Positions 35,009 to 48,092 of a stretch of 64,000 nucleotides of DNA are shown here, piece after piece. Source of the DNA: Argopecten irradians. Its lineage: Eukaryota; Mollusca; Bivalvia; Pectinida; Pectinidae. Position 1 is the stretch's first letter. The number at the start of each line of letters is the position of its first letter. The stretch is taken from assembly GCF_041381155.1 (NCBI RefSeq), contig NC_091134.1, positions 35,407,540 through 35,471,539 on the forward strand. The letters run 5' to 3'. The notes under the pieces were generated by a model. The model did no database searches, was not told the origin of the DNA, and saw only the letters and a program-made list of their open reading frames with translations. The position numbers were made by a program, and so were the translations under genes.

Positions 35009-35989
35009 ATCATTGTTTATTTGAAATATTTCCATTCTATCAATTCTTTAAACATTGATTTATTCTTTGTTTGCATTTATGGAACATTTCCAGCTAGTAT
35101 GATTACATTCTGCTGAAGAGCAAATATAAATTTTAAAAAAATTACGAATGTAATTTAGGTTAAACATATATGAAATGAGTATTAGGTTTTAAGTGTCTTT
35201 GACGAAAAAACGATTTTAGAAAGATGAATTAGGTTTTATATAATCTTGATTCATATTTCTTTGAATTAAATTGCCCTAGCTTAACATATGACGAAACTAT
35301 TATTATCTGTAGCTGTGCTGACGTTCTATTATTATTCTAATGCTTGAAATAAGTGTTATCTCCCTTTTCCTTTAATAATCCGGCTCTGTAAATATCAATT
35401 TTACGGAGCTGTATAGATAAGAGATTAAGTTTCGTGTTGTTTTTATGTCAATAGGTCTATAACCAGTTCCAACCTACTATACGTGTGACAAATGTCAAAC
35501 CGGCTGTGGAAATTAAATATTACTGAAGTAACACTGGTTTTCATTTTATACTTAAACCAAAGAAATGTTTGTTTAATGTTTGGGCGTTAATTATCTAGAC
35601 ATGCATACAGTTAAAGTTATTTTAGCATAATGAGTTTATGCATTTAGCGGTCGCAAGGGTCATTCTTAAAATATCCTTGACTTTTTCATCATTGAATTAT
35701 TTTAACAACTGTATTGTGCAGGTAAAGCTGAAAATGACATTTATATCTGGTCCCAAAATATTTAATACAAACCAGCTATTGTGTTTTGAATGGTGTTGTA
35801 GTTCTATAATGTGAAATGATGTCAATCGAACAAACTTTGTTACTGAGATATAATTGATACATACAAGGCTATAATGGCATTCCAGTTTGTGAAATCATCT
35901 ACTGTAGCCCAGACTATTCGCTATTTCGTGTCAAACAACTCAATCGACTCTTTTTGATGTCGCACCTAAGTCCCGTATTGTTCTTGTTT

Positions 35990-36450
35990 ACCTAAATATG
36001 CGTGATATATTTTGGCGGTGATCTCCATTTTTATTTACCGCGAAATAAGCGGAATGTAATCGCCCGTGTCGATTTTCAGAAAATGTGCGGATGGTAACGT
36101 GATAGCAATTACGTAGATTTCGGAAGGTCGTTTTTAACCATGAAATAAATAATGTCATTTGCTTTAACATAGGTATAATCAGGTAACATTAAATGTTTGT
36201 CATGTTCATAAGTGGTGTAAAGTGTAAACGTGTTTAAAAGTGTTACGAAAGAAGAAGTGTCCCATACATGAGGGGATGTCAGTGTGATTTCAAATGATTG
36301 TAATTGTAAATGTGTATTATAAAATTAAAATAATCAATTTTGTGTATATATCTCACTCGTTTGTTATCATCGCTACCGTACGTTTAAAGTATCATCGCAC
36401 AGACGGATTGAAATCAGTGTCATTCCCAAAACAGATTGCGAAAAGTTTTC
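35990..36450. repeat. Degenerate third copy of array intergenic sequence
   Basis: Text such as GATTTTCAGAAAATGTGCGG (compare about 8977-8998 and 21359-21380) and CATTCCCAAAACAGATTGCG (compare about 9610-9630 and 22105-22125) appears in the same order as in the two intergenic units. It is either a remnant of another array unit or a dispersed repeat family. Confidence 0.55.
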
Positions 36451-36493
36451 AGAATATAATCAACCAGATTTGAGCGGTTTAATATCTAGATAG

Positions 36494-36729
36494 CTGGGTG
36501 AATGGTTATGCTTGGTGAATGGTTATGCTGGATGAATGGTTATGTTGGGTGAATGGTTATGCTGGGTGAATGGTTATGCTGGATGAATGGTTATACTGGG
36601 TGAATGGTTATACTGGGTGAATGGTTATGCTGGGTGAATGGTTATACTGGGTGAATGCTTATGCTAGGTGGATGGTTATGCTGGGTGAATGGTTATGGTG
36701 GGTGAATGGTTATACTGGGTGAATGGTTA
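36494..36729. repeat. Minisatellite, 17-bp unit
   Basis: About 14 tandem copies of GGTGAATGGTTATGCTG with single-base variants, directly downstream of the degenerate array copy. Confidence 0.95.
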
Positions 36730-39700
36730 ATATGACATTCGTTCCACTTAGACCCCAAAACATTAGTTCAAAGCCCAAGCAATCGTAACCTACTGGCCAT
36801 AAAGTCGTTCACATTTATTGCTGTCTAAAAGGTAGGAGTTATATATGCGGTTCAACGACATTTAAACGTACACAGAAACCAGATATGACAGGCCATGATC
36901 AATGTCCAGACTTGTAATCTGTTGTCAGTTATGTAATACACATTTAGAGTATCTGCATTAGTTGAACTATATTTTAACGAAGTTTAAAGTCGACGTGAAC
37001 AGGAAGAGACAACCCATGTATTCATACGCAATCTAAGAAGTCGCATTCGATTAATGAAATATGTTCCTGGTATAATATAAATCACATGGCTTTACGATCA
37101 TTCATGGCAGCATGATTCGACAAAATATCTTCTGACAAGATAGAGTACAGTATGAAGTGCGGATTATATGCTATTTTCTATATATACTTTATGCAGAATG
37201 TCACAACAGCCGATGACAAATTAATATAGACAGTCAATTAATAATTCCGTTTTATTATACCCGAAATAGTAAGGTTATGTAATTCTTTAACAATTATGCG
37301 GAAATATAAATGATATTTTAAAGACATATGCATGATTAATGGTGAAAGTATTAGGCTGCAACCGAAAGCTAAAAATTAAGCATATATAATTTGTTAGATT
37401 TAGTTCATTTAATTAGTTCACTTTAAAGAATTACGCCGCTCATAGATAGGAAATATTCAACCAAATTTTGTTTAAAAAGAAACAGGAAGTACGAGGCTCT
37501 TTTGACAGTAGCAATAAACCATCTTCTTTTGATCAATTTTTATTTTATCAGTTTCAGTCAAGAGATTCGAAATATGAATACAAAGCGTTTTCACACCAGA
37601 AGTTTAATTTATCACTCTAGTAGCTATGAACCAAAGTTTTATTTTGACGAAATATACCTTAAATTAAACCCACTCAGGCTTCTAAGATAAATCTAGTTTT
37701 TACACTTTTTTATATCTTTTGTCAAATATTTCGAAAGTTCCATTTGACAGCTTGAATAACGGACAAATATGTCAATCTTGAAAGAAACGTAACGCTGAAC
37801 CGTGAATCACTTTTGGTGCCAAGTGCATGTAGCTCAAAAGTGTGTTTAGCATGCTATAATACGCTGCTCATGTCAACCGTTTTCAGTTGATGTTGTCCTT
37901 AGGGTATTCAAAATACAAACATTGTGGAGAACTAACAGAGAAAACTGTTCTTAGAGTGCTGGAAGCATTTCACAGGGACCGTTCCCTCTGTGTAACGTAA
38001 ATGATGAAAAAGAATTTAAAAAAAAAACAGTGGTAATATGGCCAATTTGTTGTAGCTATAGATGAATATTACACCAATGTGAACGAATAATGTGAAAAAA
38101 TACGCCCACAGAGATACCGGATTGGTCATTTCTATTTTTATTGGTCAGTTCTGGCCAAGTCATTCTACCTTAACCTTAACTGTGGTCATATTAAATAAAC
38201 TTGCATTCGCTAGTAGTATATGTTTTTGTCAGGTAGATAATCTGGTAAAGCAAATGTTTTTATGTGTGATGTCGCATTCAGTCACTTAGGGCGGTTTACG
38301 CTATCGGGATATTGTTTTCTCAAAATCATTATATTCTTAGTCTGTCGACAAACAAGCCTATTGGCTGCAATAGAAACAAATACTGGTCCTTTTACCAAAT
38401 GAGTCGATATTCGACTCAATCCAGACGCACTTTTTAGCATGGCACACAAATTCAAAGTTGGTCGATGATTTTTCTCCTGAATTTTTAGCTTTCTTTAGAT
38501 AATTAAACCCTACCTAATATATGACGATGAGTATTACAAGGACGGAAGTCACTGACCCAAGAAACCAAACAGAAACAGATCATCATTTAAACAACAAATA
38601 TGGTCTGTCAATATTAGTAAGCTATGCCGAAAGGGGATTGGACGGTTTGGGTCATTAAATCACAACTACAAAGAATATTTTTGTCGTAAATAAAAACAAA
38701 CCAATTAGAAACGAGTGGACATGAACTCCATCAAAGGTAAATACAACATTAAAGGATTGCCCGGAGTAGATAACTGATACACAAATTCGGTGTACTGGAC
38801 TTTGATATTCGTTTGAAGTACATAAATGTAATGTTAACGTGTTAATTAACAAATCAACACCGTATTTCGAAGAACTCGATATAGCCGATAACACATGGTT
38901 TTAATCAAATCCAAATCAATGTATAAGCAGACGATCCACATTTCCCAAGCCTAACTAGTGTTTGAATGAAAATTACACTCCCATCTCAACAAAGAATTCA
39001 TGCATGGTATTATTTAAGCATTGAACTGTATTGATGTCTTTCTAATAACCAAATAACTTTGTCCATCCATTTTCTCATCATATTATCTTGAACTGCAAAA
39101 TAGTCGAAAAATATTTCGTTTCCATGAGACAAGATATAAATTTTCATTTTCAAAATGATACAAAAATGTCATTTCCATAAAACATTAAATGTGGGAGGCA
39201 TTTTCGCGACCAAACAATCTTCACGTCTACATTAACAGTAAGTAATGTCAAGATACACTGACCTTTACACCATTTCCATACCTTAACCACCAAACTACAT
39301 AATCAATATGATTAAATATAGGTCTGAACGTGGCTTCTATCAAATGATAATGTGATAGGAGTTACAAGTAATTGTAGGCTATGTAGCTATCCTCTTGACT
39401 TGATAGAAGGATAATGTGCAGTATGACCGGGCTTCTTTTTTATATGTCTGGGTCAAAATACTCATTCCCACATTCAGAACATTCGCACTTGGGAATAACA
39501 TTGACCGGATTATATTAATAATTTCATCAACGGTGTAAACAATTTCTCCGACGACAGTTGTATGGTTTTTATCAATGAAGAAACCATTGAAGTTAACGGA
39601 AAGACGTCAACACAACATTTCCCTACCGATCGTTTACCTTGACCGTATATTATGTGCATATTTGCTGTTGCCTTAACACGGAGGGTCAGTTAATATTAAT

Positions 39701-42700
39701 ATCAACATCATTATTCACATCCCAATACTAGATTGACCGATTTTCTTGTCGGATTCGTTACTATGCTTAATTGTAGTTACATAACCTTTTATTTTGTTAT
39801 TTTATACTTTGAAGATAATTAACATTTTAACGAAATCGTTCGTTTAACTTGTTCTATGTTCAAAATGTCTCCAGTGATGATATAGCACAATAGTAAAAAT
39901 CATTGACCAATCTAAAGTCAAAGAATGGCGGTCATGTTGTTTGACGAAGTGAACGCTCTGGACCAAGATGAATATTTGTGTAAGTTTTCATTAAGATCCA
40001 TAGCATAGCTTTCGAGAAATGTGTCAGGCAAACTTCTTTGCGCCAGTTTCCTTACTGCTAGATTATTTTTGTTAACAATACATCAATAATGACGTAAGTT
40101 TTATTCTTAAGTTGCATTTTATTCCATTTCTATTTCCAAAATATTGTGAGCCTTTAGAAGACAATAGAGGAGGAACAGAGAATACATTGGGATATGCTCA
40201 TCATCTGTTGAACCATGTATTTGATATACCCAGTAAAACTCACCTTGATTTACCTGTAACGACTGCGATGATCCCGGAATGACCTCACCTCCATTATGAA
40301 CGCGTCACAGATAATCAATTACACAGGATGTCGTTTTAGATAAACAATTAGTGTTATTGCAGGTTCAAAGTGATACTCGAGTCCCTGACCTTTCTGAGCC
40401 CGTAAAAGGTGTTCTAGTGAAACACAAATATAGTAGCTGGCCTAATCAAGCCAGTTCTCGCTTAACCTGCTTTTATTTGAGCAAATATGCTGATAAAATC
40501 CAGGTTTCGATTCTGAATATATACCACATTGTAGACAAATGTCAATACGTATGTATATCTGACAAAATAATAGATATATATAAAATAAGTGTAGATAAGT
40601 GTACATTTCATATGAGATTTTACGAAACGAATCTAAGACGTTTTTATTTGAGAACCTTGGCGAGTTTCATAGCATTTCATCAGAAATGAACACAAAATTA
40701 AGATACTTTTTATCATATAAAATCGATAACAACATATCTTTCAAAAAAATTAATGTCAAATTGCATGGCGAGTATCAAGCGGCTTCGCCATTTTGTCCCA
40801 TCGTCCTCGAAATCCTGGCGTCACGTCATTTTATTGTTTCTGTCATGATGTCAGAAACATTTTTCAGCCAATAAAAAATCGTTCTCTAGGTCATATTACA
40901 CTAATGACATTACACGAGTGAAATCACTGGATATCAGGCGGATTATGTGACAAATTAGTCTTTATAATAGTTAATTGGAAAACAAACAAACAAAAAAAGA
41001 ATAAAAAAAGAACCAGAATAAAGAATGATCGGTATAGCTAATTGCTAAATTTACGCATAGACTAAAACTGCATCAGATCTTTTTTTCATTCTTTGAAATA
41101 CTTTTGATCTATCACCATGTTGAAAATAACTGCATGCCGGTATAATATGTTAAGGAGTTTCGGATATATTAAAATGCCAAGTTTTGACAGAGAAATGAGA
41201 GATGTGTTCTCTTTCTTACCTGCGATGTGCATAACTATAAATTACGACTAAACGTGTGTTTCATCAGACACCATATTCAGGGTGGAGATTAAGGACAGCA
41301 TGCCTTCATAATTATAGAGTTTTTGCCAATAACAACTGGAATGTTTCTCTCTAAAACTTTGCCATGTTTCATTTGTTACGCATATGTGTTTTACTTTAAA
41401 AGTTCATTTTGACATTTTTCCAATAAAATACTACCGCGTTTTTACAAGAGCGTATATGTAGTCGAGGTACATGAAAAAATACACAGACTATTAAGCCGTG
41501 ATGTAACAGATGTTGACTAGAAGAAACAAAAATCGGACGAGGAAATACTGATACTTGTTCTATTTCTCCATTATATTACGAAAATTGCAAGCAGCCCTAT
41601 GGCAACAAGATTATCTCCTCCGCATCTCCTAACATATTATTTAGCCACACACCAAAATCTTATTGGTAAAAGAAAAAAAATGGTATTTCTTTTTTCAATA
41701 TTTAGTAAAGTTTACAATTATTTGCTTTTCAGGAAGATCATTGGGTAATTTATAGGCACCTAAAAGCGAACGCTGTTCTGATTGACAAAAAGTACACTTG
41801 TAATTATCAGGACAAAATACTTGGTGACCAGTAATCCATATTATTATCATATTATACATATTTATATGATATTGTACATTATATTTAAATCATATTTCTG
41901 TTTTACATATAAAATGATAAGGGTTCAATACTTTCTAATCGTACTGCTTCTCATCCACCTATATTCAAAGATACATTCAAGTTCGTTCAAATGCAGCAAT
42001 CGTGATGTAATTTTGACATAAATCTCCATTTGGTAACAGTGACTACCAAACATAGACTCAATTATGAATTCATCAAAATTTGTCAGTAAATCTAATTTCA
42101 TGGAAAATTTCTGGTAAATCTGAACGAGATAAAGTAAATCTCCCTTCTGTCAGATTATTATGGTTTTAAATTATATTTGTTTTGACAAGTTCGAAATACT
42201 TTTCTATAATCATACATCGCAATGACGTTTTAATCAAAGGAATAACCATAGACTAGCTCCGAGAAACATAAAACTCTGCGATTATTTTGTTTATTATGCA
42301 AACTATTTTGTTGGTTTAGCATTTCAAATTGATCGATTGTCTATATACATCACATTTTATAGTTATTCCCATGGCAACGAAAAGGTAAAAACATGATAAT
42401 TTCTGTGAGGTGGGAATTTTGTTCTGAGTTTTACGAGTCTAATCGTTCTAGAAGTCTGGGATCATACAATCGCACAATATAGCAACAACCCAATACATGA
42501 TTTAACCCGACATGATGGAATTTTTTTTTTCATTTAGGTATTATCAAAAATTTAGTCTTAGCACATGCATACATATGATAATAATTTCATAAAAGATTTA
42601 GACATTTTACTGTCTTGATAAGGTGTCTACGGTATATTGAATACAAATGTGCGCAAATGTAATGCAGCAATGAAAGTGCTTACATTCCGTCTATATTTAC

Positions 42701-45237
42701 TGAAATTTCATCTTCTCAAATGGGAAGCCGAGTATAGCAAAGTTTGTTTTCATCAATAAAGTGAATATTTATAACATTTCAACATTTGAATTTTGATGGG
42801 CTAACCTCTTTATCTTTTTTATTAATGCATTCTTATACTATTCTTTGTCATTACATCGAGAAGATATAGTCACATTTACTGGGTATTGGACAAAGTGCTG
42901 TGTTCATTTCTTTAATTAAATTTATTCCATTATTTGATATCATTTGATACATCAAGATAAAGGAAAAAAAAACATTATTGTTATATTAAACAATTCTTGA
43001 ACTATGACTATTTATATTAGAAGAACTGAAAGAGATATCCGTTTAGGTTGTTGATCAAGTTACTGCTTATTGGCTAATTATGAAGACTAGACTTAATGCA
43101 TAATTGACTACCACACACCGATCTAGTATTTGATGTACTTTATAGATATTCGATTGACAAAAGTTTGTGAAGCCGATTGATACAGAAAGTTGGACATTTC
43201 ATCGATAATATAAATGTGATTTAGTTATACGTTCACTACAGCCATTATAACATGGCTCCACTTTGTTATTAAAACGTCATTATAAATATGACGTCTTATT
43301 AATCACGTGGGTTATTTATGGATGACGACTGGCGTTCAGGTCTTGACGATAAGCTCGTGTTTTATGATTATATGAACAATATTCCGCAAAATATTCTCTA
43401 AGAAACAGAAATTGTTATTAAATGTTAATACATATACTATATAAACATTGAATTCAACGCGATTCTTTCCAACGTGTTACCTTCGATCATGTGGCATTTA
43501 TTATTCCGTAAGTACCAAGTAAATGTGCAATGCATAAGTAACTTGCTGACCATAAAATGTCAAATCGTACAAAAGTATGTATACTAGCATTTTAATTTAT
43601 ATACCGTCGGTCTAGACGGGAAGATTAAACAGGAAGCAATTTCCGTCTTGGTGCATGGTTTCAAGCTTCGACAAAAACGTGTTTCCTTATCATTTCAGCT
43701 TCCGTTTATATTGCTTATACGCTTTACTGTACACTTTCCTATAATAACAATGCCCTAGTTATAACTAACCCGTCCCTCTGATCGATATTGTATTGATTCC
43801 AAACGTTTTCAATAGTATATTTTAATTTTAAAATTGCAGTAGTGATGCGTTCAATAAATGTTAATCATAAATTTGATTCTTTGCTATATTCAAGTCATAT
43901 AAAGTTATGATAAGCAGTAAATAATAAAACAAGCGGACGGTAATTTCAAGAACTTATTATCTTAACTGGGAGAGAAGGTCAGCTTTTTCAATTCATATTC
44001 TTGTTAAAGTGCTTTTCGGTTCCACTTTCACCACCATTTTGAGATTTGTGATTCCGACAAACCCTATATTTTACATAGATTTCGGCAAAAGTTGTTTATG
44101 AAGGAGAGAACGCTCATGCTTCCAGAACTCAAGGCTTTACAACCCTTTAACCCTTTGATTTTTTTTGTATTCATTATTATTAATGATGTAGTGTCTATCA
44201 GAATCAGTCAGGACTTCTAGTCTTAATGCTATGATATTTGTTATCTGTGTTTTAGAAACAGATTCTTCTGTTATATACTTCGCATTCTGCTATATATATG
44301 AGAGTGTAGGTAATCATATTAATCCAGCCATGCGTAACTTCACCAACTCCCATAGTATTCTTGATTTCATTCTAGCGAAAAGAGTCATGAATGACCCAGG
44401 CATACCTTTCACAGCTTTCCTAGTTTTCACTAACTAATTCAAGCGGAACTAAACATATGAATTAACAGGGCATATTCGGAGTTTTCTTGAATTCACTCAA
44501 CCGTAACAAAACATGAATGAGGTGGCCGTATCTCCTATCCCTTCCATACAATCGTAGTAAATTGTTAACGTTATCCCTTGGCGAACTACTAGGCCGTGTT
44601 AGGTACACAACGCCAATCAGCCAATGGAAACTTGTTAGCATCTTATCAAACCAAATTAATAAAACTGTTAAAACGAAAGAGTTGATAGCATGTGACGTGG
44701 TCGCCATCCCTGAGTATATATACAGTATATCCCGCCTCGGATTCTCATATCGCCTGTATATAACCAATACACACTGGATATTGGATTTCCTACATAGCTC
44801 TACATTTACGTTGCTATGAGAAGAGCGCACGTGAAGTTCCTACGAAGACGCGAAATCTCGCGTCACTATTTATACACATAAGTGTTGTTCAGATATAGTA
44901 CAGTCATGATGGGAATTTATTGAAGTCATTCGTTGATGTCAATTACTGGTTGTATTTTTGTGATAAAAAGGAATATGTGTTTTGATGATGTATATGAGAA
45001 AAGTTACTTTGCGTCAGGGTACTTAGTACAGACATATACTATCAAAGTCAGTTTTACAGGAGAATACTAGAACAATCGGCAATACTGAATAATTTTGTCG
45101 CTATTATCATCAGAAATTGATGTGTACTTAGAAATATTCCAACGTTTTCTTAAACAATGATAATATTTACTCCGCTTTTTCATTAACGAAAAATTCTTGA
45201 AAGTAATATAACTTTTCCTTTAACTAAACTGGAAACA

Positions 45238-45511
45238 ATGAGTGTCAACAGTTCGGTTGTGATGGGGAACGGGACGAATGTCTCCTATACGTATGACGAG
45301 AAAGCCTACCTGGCTGAGAGATTAGGGGATAGACATGTCCCCATATCGTCCCTTGTCATCCTTTTCATTGTGTACGGAGGGATCTTTATCGCCGGCACGG
45401 TTGGAAATATTTGCACATGCATTGTAATTGCACGTAACCGGACCATGCATACGGCGACTAACTACTATCTCTTCAGCTTGGCTTTGTCTGACCTAATCAC
45501 CCTGATACTGG
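45238..45511 (+). CDS. Neuromedin-U/pyrokinin-type peptide GPCR, first coding exon (3' partial)
   Basis: The exon encodes 91 residues plus one base and ends at a GTAAGT donor. The ATG has A at -3. The extracellular N-terminus has N-glycosylation sequons at N4, N11 and N14. TM1 spans about residues 38-64 with the class A GN motif (N57 = position 1.50). The first intracellular loop and TM2 start read RNRTMHTATNYYLFSLALSD, where D85 is position 2.50. This loop/TM2 text is typical of neuromedin-U, pyrokinin and CAPA receptors, whose next residues are usually GLP(Q/L)E; the exon stops after the first base of that Gly. Such receptors signal through G proteins on binding amidated neuropeptides. The remaining TM helices are not found in the window. 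Family confidence is good; the exact ligand is unknown. Confidence 0.85.
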
Positions 45512-47744
45512 GTAAGTACCGTCTTTTGTAGAAGTTGTTAGAAGTTGTAGAAGTATGTATGCAAAAACGTAGGCTTAAGTGTCATGAGAAACTAAAATAA
45601 GAGGATACCTTAATATGACTTGAGTGAATAATTTCATATACATATACATGGTGAACTTAGATATTCTCGTGAATTCGATAATGCTTAAAGCATTTAATAA
45701 TTGCAACAACAGATAAGAAAGGAAAATAAACAAACCATATGTTTCTGATTCTGTTTAAAGAGACTGAATGATATTTTTTTTCCCGTGTCTTTCGCTTTGT
45801 CAACACAATGCACCCCCTCAGTGTAAACAAATGTTATCAATAATTGATTTTCTTTCAATTGTTTTTCGATAACACTCATATAACTAAAGATTATAACGTT
45901 ACTTTACTAATTCCATCAAAACTGTACTGTTATCACCCAAAAAGCAATATCCTTGAACACATATTGTTAATAAATATTTATAATGTAATTGAATCAATGA
46001 TAAGGTTAAATTGTAATTCAATCGCATTCTGAAAAATGCATAAAGAGTAATTTAACGCACATTCGTAAATGTGCATATCCTGCGAAAAGAATTTCATATG
46101 CAACAAAATCATTCATTATGAAATACCAATGAATATCAAAAACGACAGTAGTTCTATCGTCGATAACGAGATTTGGTTATAACGTGTTGGACAGTTAATG
46201 GTTTATCCCACCTTGTGTTATCGGGTGTGTCAATACATTGATATTTTCATATCATTTTTTGAAGTTAGTAACACATTTCAAATTGCTTTAGTTTAACGAT
46301 TGAAGAGTACAGTATTTGTTACTTACTTTTCCAATACGTTTGATACAGTGGAAAATGTCTTTTCAGCGTTTACAGTATGCCTATTTATAAATTTCATTAC
46401 ACAGACAACGTGTTTAGTTTTATCGTCATGATATTTTGTTTGTCGAAATCGTCACGATGACAAAATGTTTTTCATTTTTAGTAATTAGATGGTTATTCTG
46501 AAAATATATGTGGAATGTATCACAAAAAACTTATATCTATATCTGAGCGCCCTTCTGGTACTAACAGGTTCTGTACTAATGGTTGTGTAGGAAATGAGCG
46601 CGTTTCACTTGGCACTAACCATTGAGACATATGTTCCTGAAAGATGTTTGCTAGCACGTGTGCGATGGAATGAAGTCACTTTGGGTTGGTTTTTTGATGA
46701 AATATACTATATGCTACTAAAATAAAACGTTCTTAAATGGGCAATAGAGGGAGTTATGTTATAGACATTAGAATGATAGCATAGTCTAACGACACTCTCA
46801 TGCCTTATTTAAATCCACGGACATGATTTAATAAAAGTGCAGTTTAAATGAACAGATGCAAACTAACTTTTTTTATTTTCTGATGGTACATTTTGTGGTA
46901 GACATTTAACTTTCAATCACATGCAATCACGATAATGCACAGATAATAACGAAAGTTTCCATGCTGTGAAAGTGTACATTATGGTGAATCTAAAAGCAAT
47001 ATCGTCACCATTATAATGATAGAGTGTGCCTACTCAGTGTGCAGCTACCAAGGCCCGCTTATACGTACCTACTTGAGGATTGAGATATCGTCGGGTTTCC
47101 AAATCCCATAGGCAATGCATTGCTTGAAACATCCTTGAAATTTCTATGCAAGTGGGAAATGGTATTCAACAAAAGTTTTCTGTGAAAGCTAATCGAGACT
47201 AAAGTCAATGCGTTCCTGGTTTTAACAATATAAAAAAGTTCACGGCATGGCTCCTTGGCGATGAAAGGAACCGATTTTTGGTTTGTATTGGGTGTCAAAA
47301 CCAGCGCGAATGCTAGAAAATGGGTTAAAAAGCAATGTACGAGACGCTAGATGCATATTAATGATACGTCTGGGGTGTCATTACTTCAAATAAAGTGACA
47401 ATAGAAAACGTTCTTTTAAAAATTTCTTCCATATTTATAGTAATAGAATGTATGGTATCTACGGTAAGATGACTGCTTTTAAATATTGGAATATTAACCA
47501 TGGTTTTTTTCAGCTCTGAAATAATTTTTGTAACAAACTTATTTGAAAGCTAACGGCGAATTAAATATAAAGAAAGTCGGATAACCTATCAATTATGTTA
47601 TTAATTATAACATTGAAAAAGAAGACCAAAATATGACGTTTAATTTTGAACAAAAACAAAAGATACGAAAATAAATGAAGAAATAAAACAAACGGAAGAT
47701 AAAACAGATTACAACATAGCTTTTGTTTGTTTCTTTGTTTGATT

Positions 47745-48010
47745 AATTAACGTCCTATTAACAGCTATGGTCATGTAAGGATGGCCTCTCATGTATGCGG
47801 TGTGTTGCGTGTATGTTGTGCGAGGTGCGTGTTTTGGTAGACTGCGGTAAATTCATGTTATGTCTTCTTGTATAGTGGAACTATTGCCCTTTTTATAGTG
47901 CTATATTACTGAAGCATGCCGCCGAAGACACCAAGCAACACACCCCACCCGGTCACATTATACTGACAACGGGCGAACCAGTCGTCCCACTCCCCGTTTG
48001 CTGAGCGCTA
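47745..48010. mobile_element. Dispersed repeat sharing a SINE tail motif
   Basis: It begins with ACGTCCTATTAACAGC, the reverse complement of the GCTGTTAATAGGAC tail motif of the SINE at 31612, then GTCATGTAAGGA. It ends with a GC-richer segment (CCGGTCACATTATACTGACA...). The composition contrasts with the AT-rich surroundings. It is probably a minus-strand SINE-like element or fragment; no clear tRNA head was found. Confidence 0.45.
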
Positions 48011-48067
48011 CAACATAGCAAACATTCTTCTAACGCATAACGTCAGACGTTTTTGGGTGTTGTTTTT

Positions 48068-48092
48068 TTGGGGGGGGGGGGGGGGGGGGTGG
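48068..48092. repeat. Poly-G homopolymer run
   Basis: A run of more than 20 G follows a T tract and ends in TGGAGGGTG. Long G runs are rare in this AT-rich window and prone to sequencing length error; the strand could form a G-quadruplex. Confidence 0.9.

Larger units (their letters stand above)
34389..45237. other. Gene-poor spacer between gene C and the GPCR exon
   Basis: No coding exon recognised over nearly 11 kb. The longest frames (100-122 codons near 40351-40689 and 44462-44830) lack domain resemblance, and the two near 44.5-44.8 kb overlap on opposite strands. The segment 35990-36450 resembles part of the array's intergenic DNA (8900-9650 and 21300-22140). A TATATATA-type sequence at about 44714-44722 is a weak promoter candidate for the downstream receptor. 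Confidence 0.55.

Noticed and set aside
44462-44830. Opposite-strand overlapping frames of 122 and 100 codons upstream of the GPCR
   Set aside because: Neither resembles a known family, both strands are open by chance, and there is no supporting splice structure.
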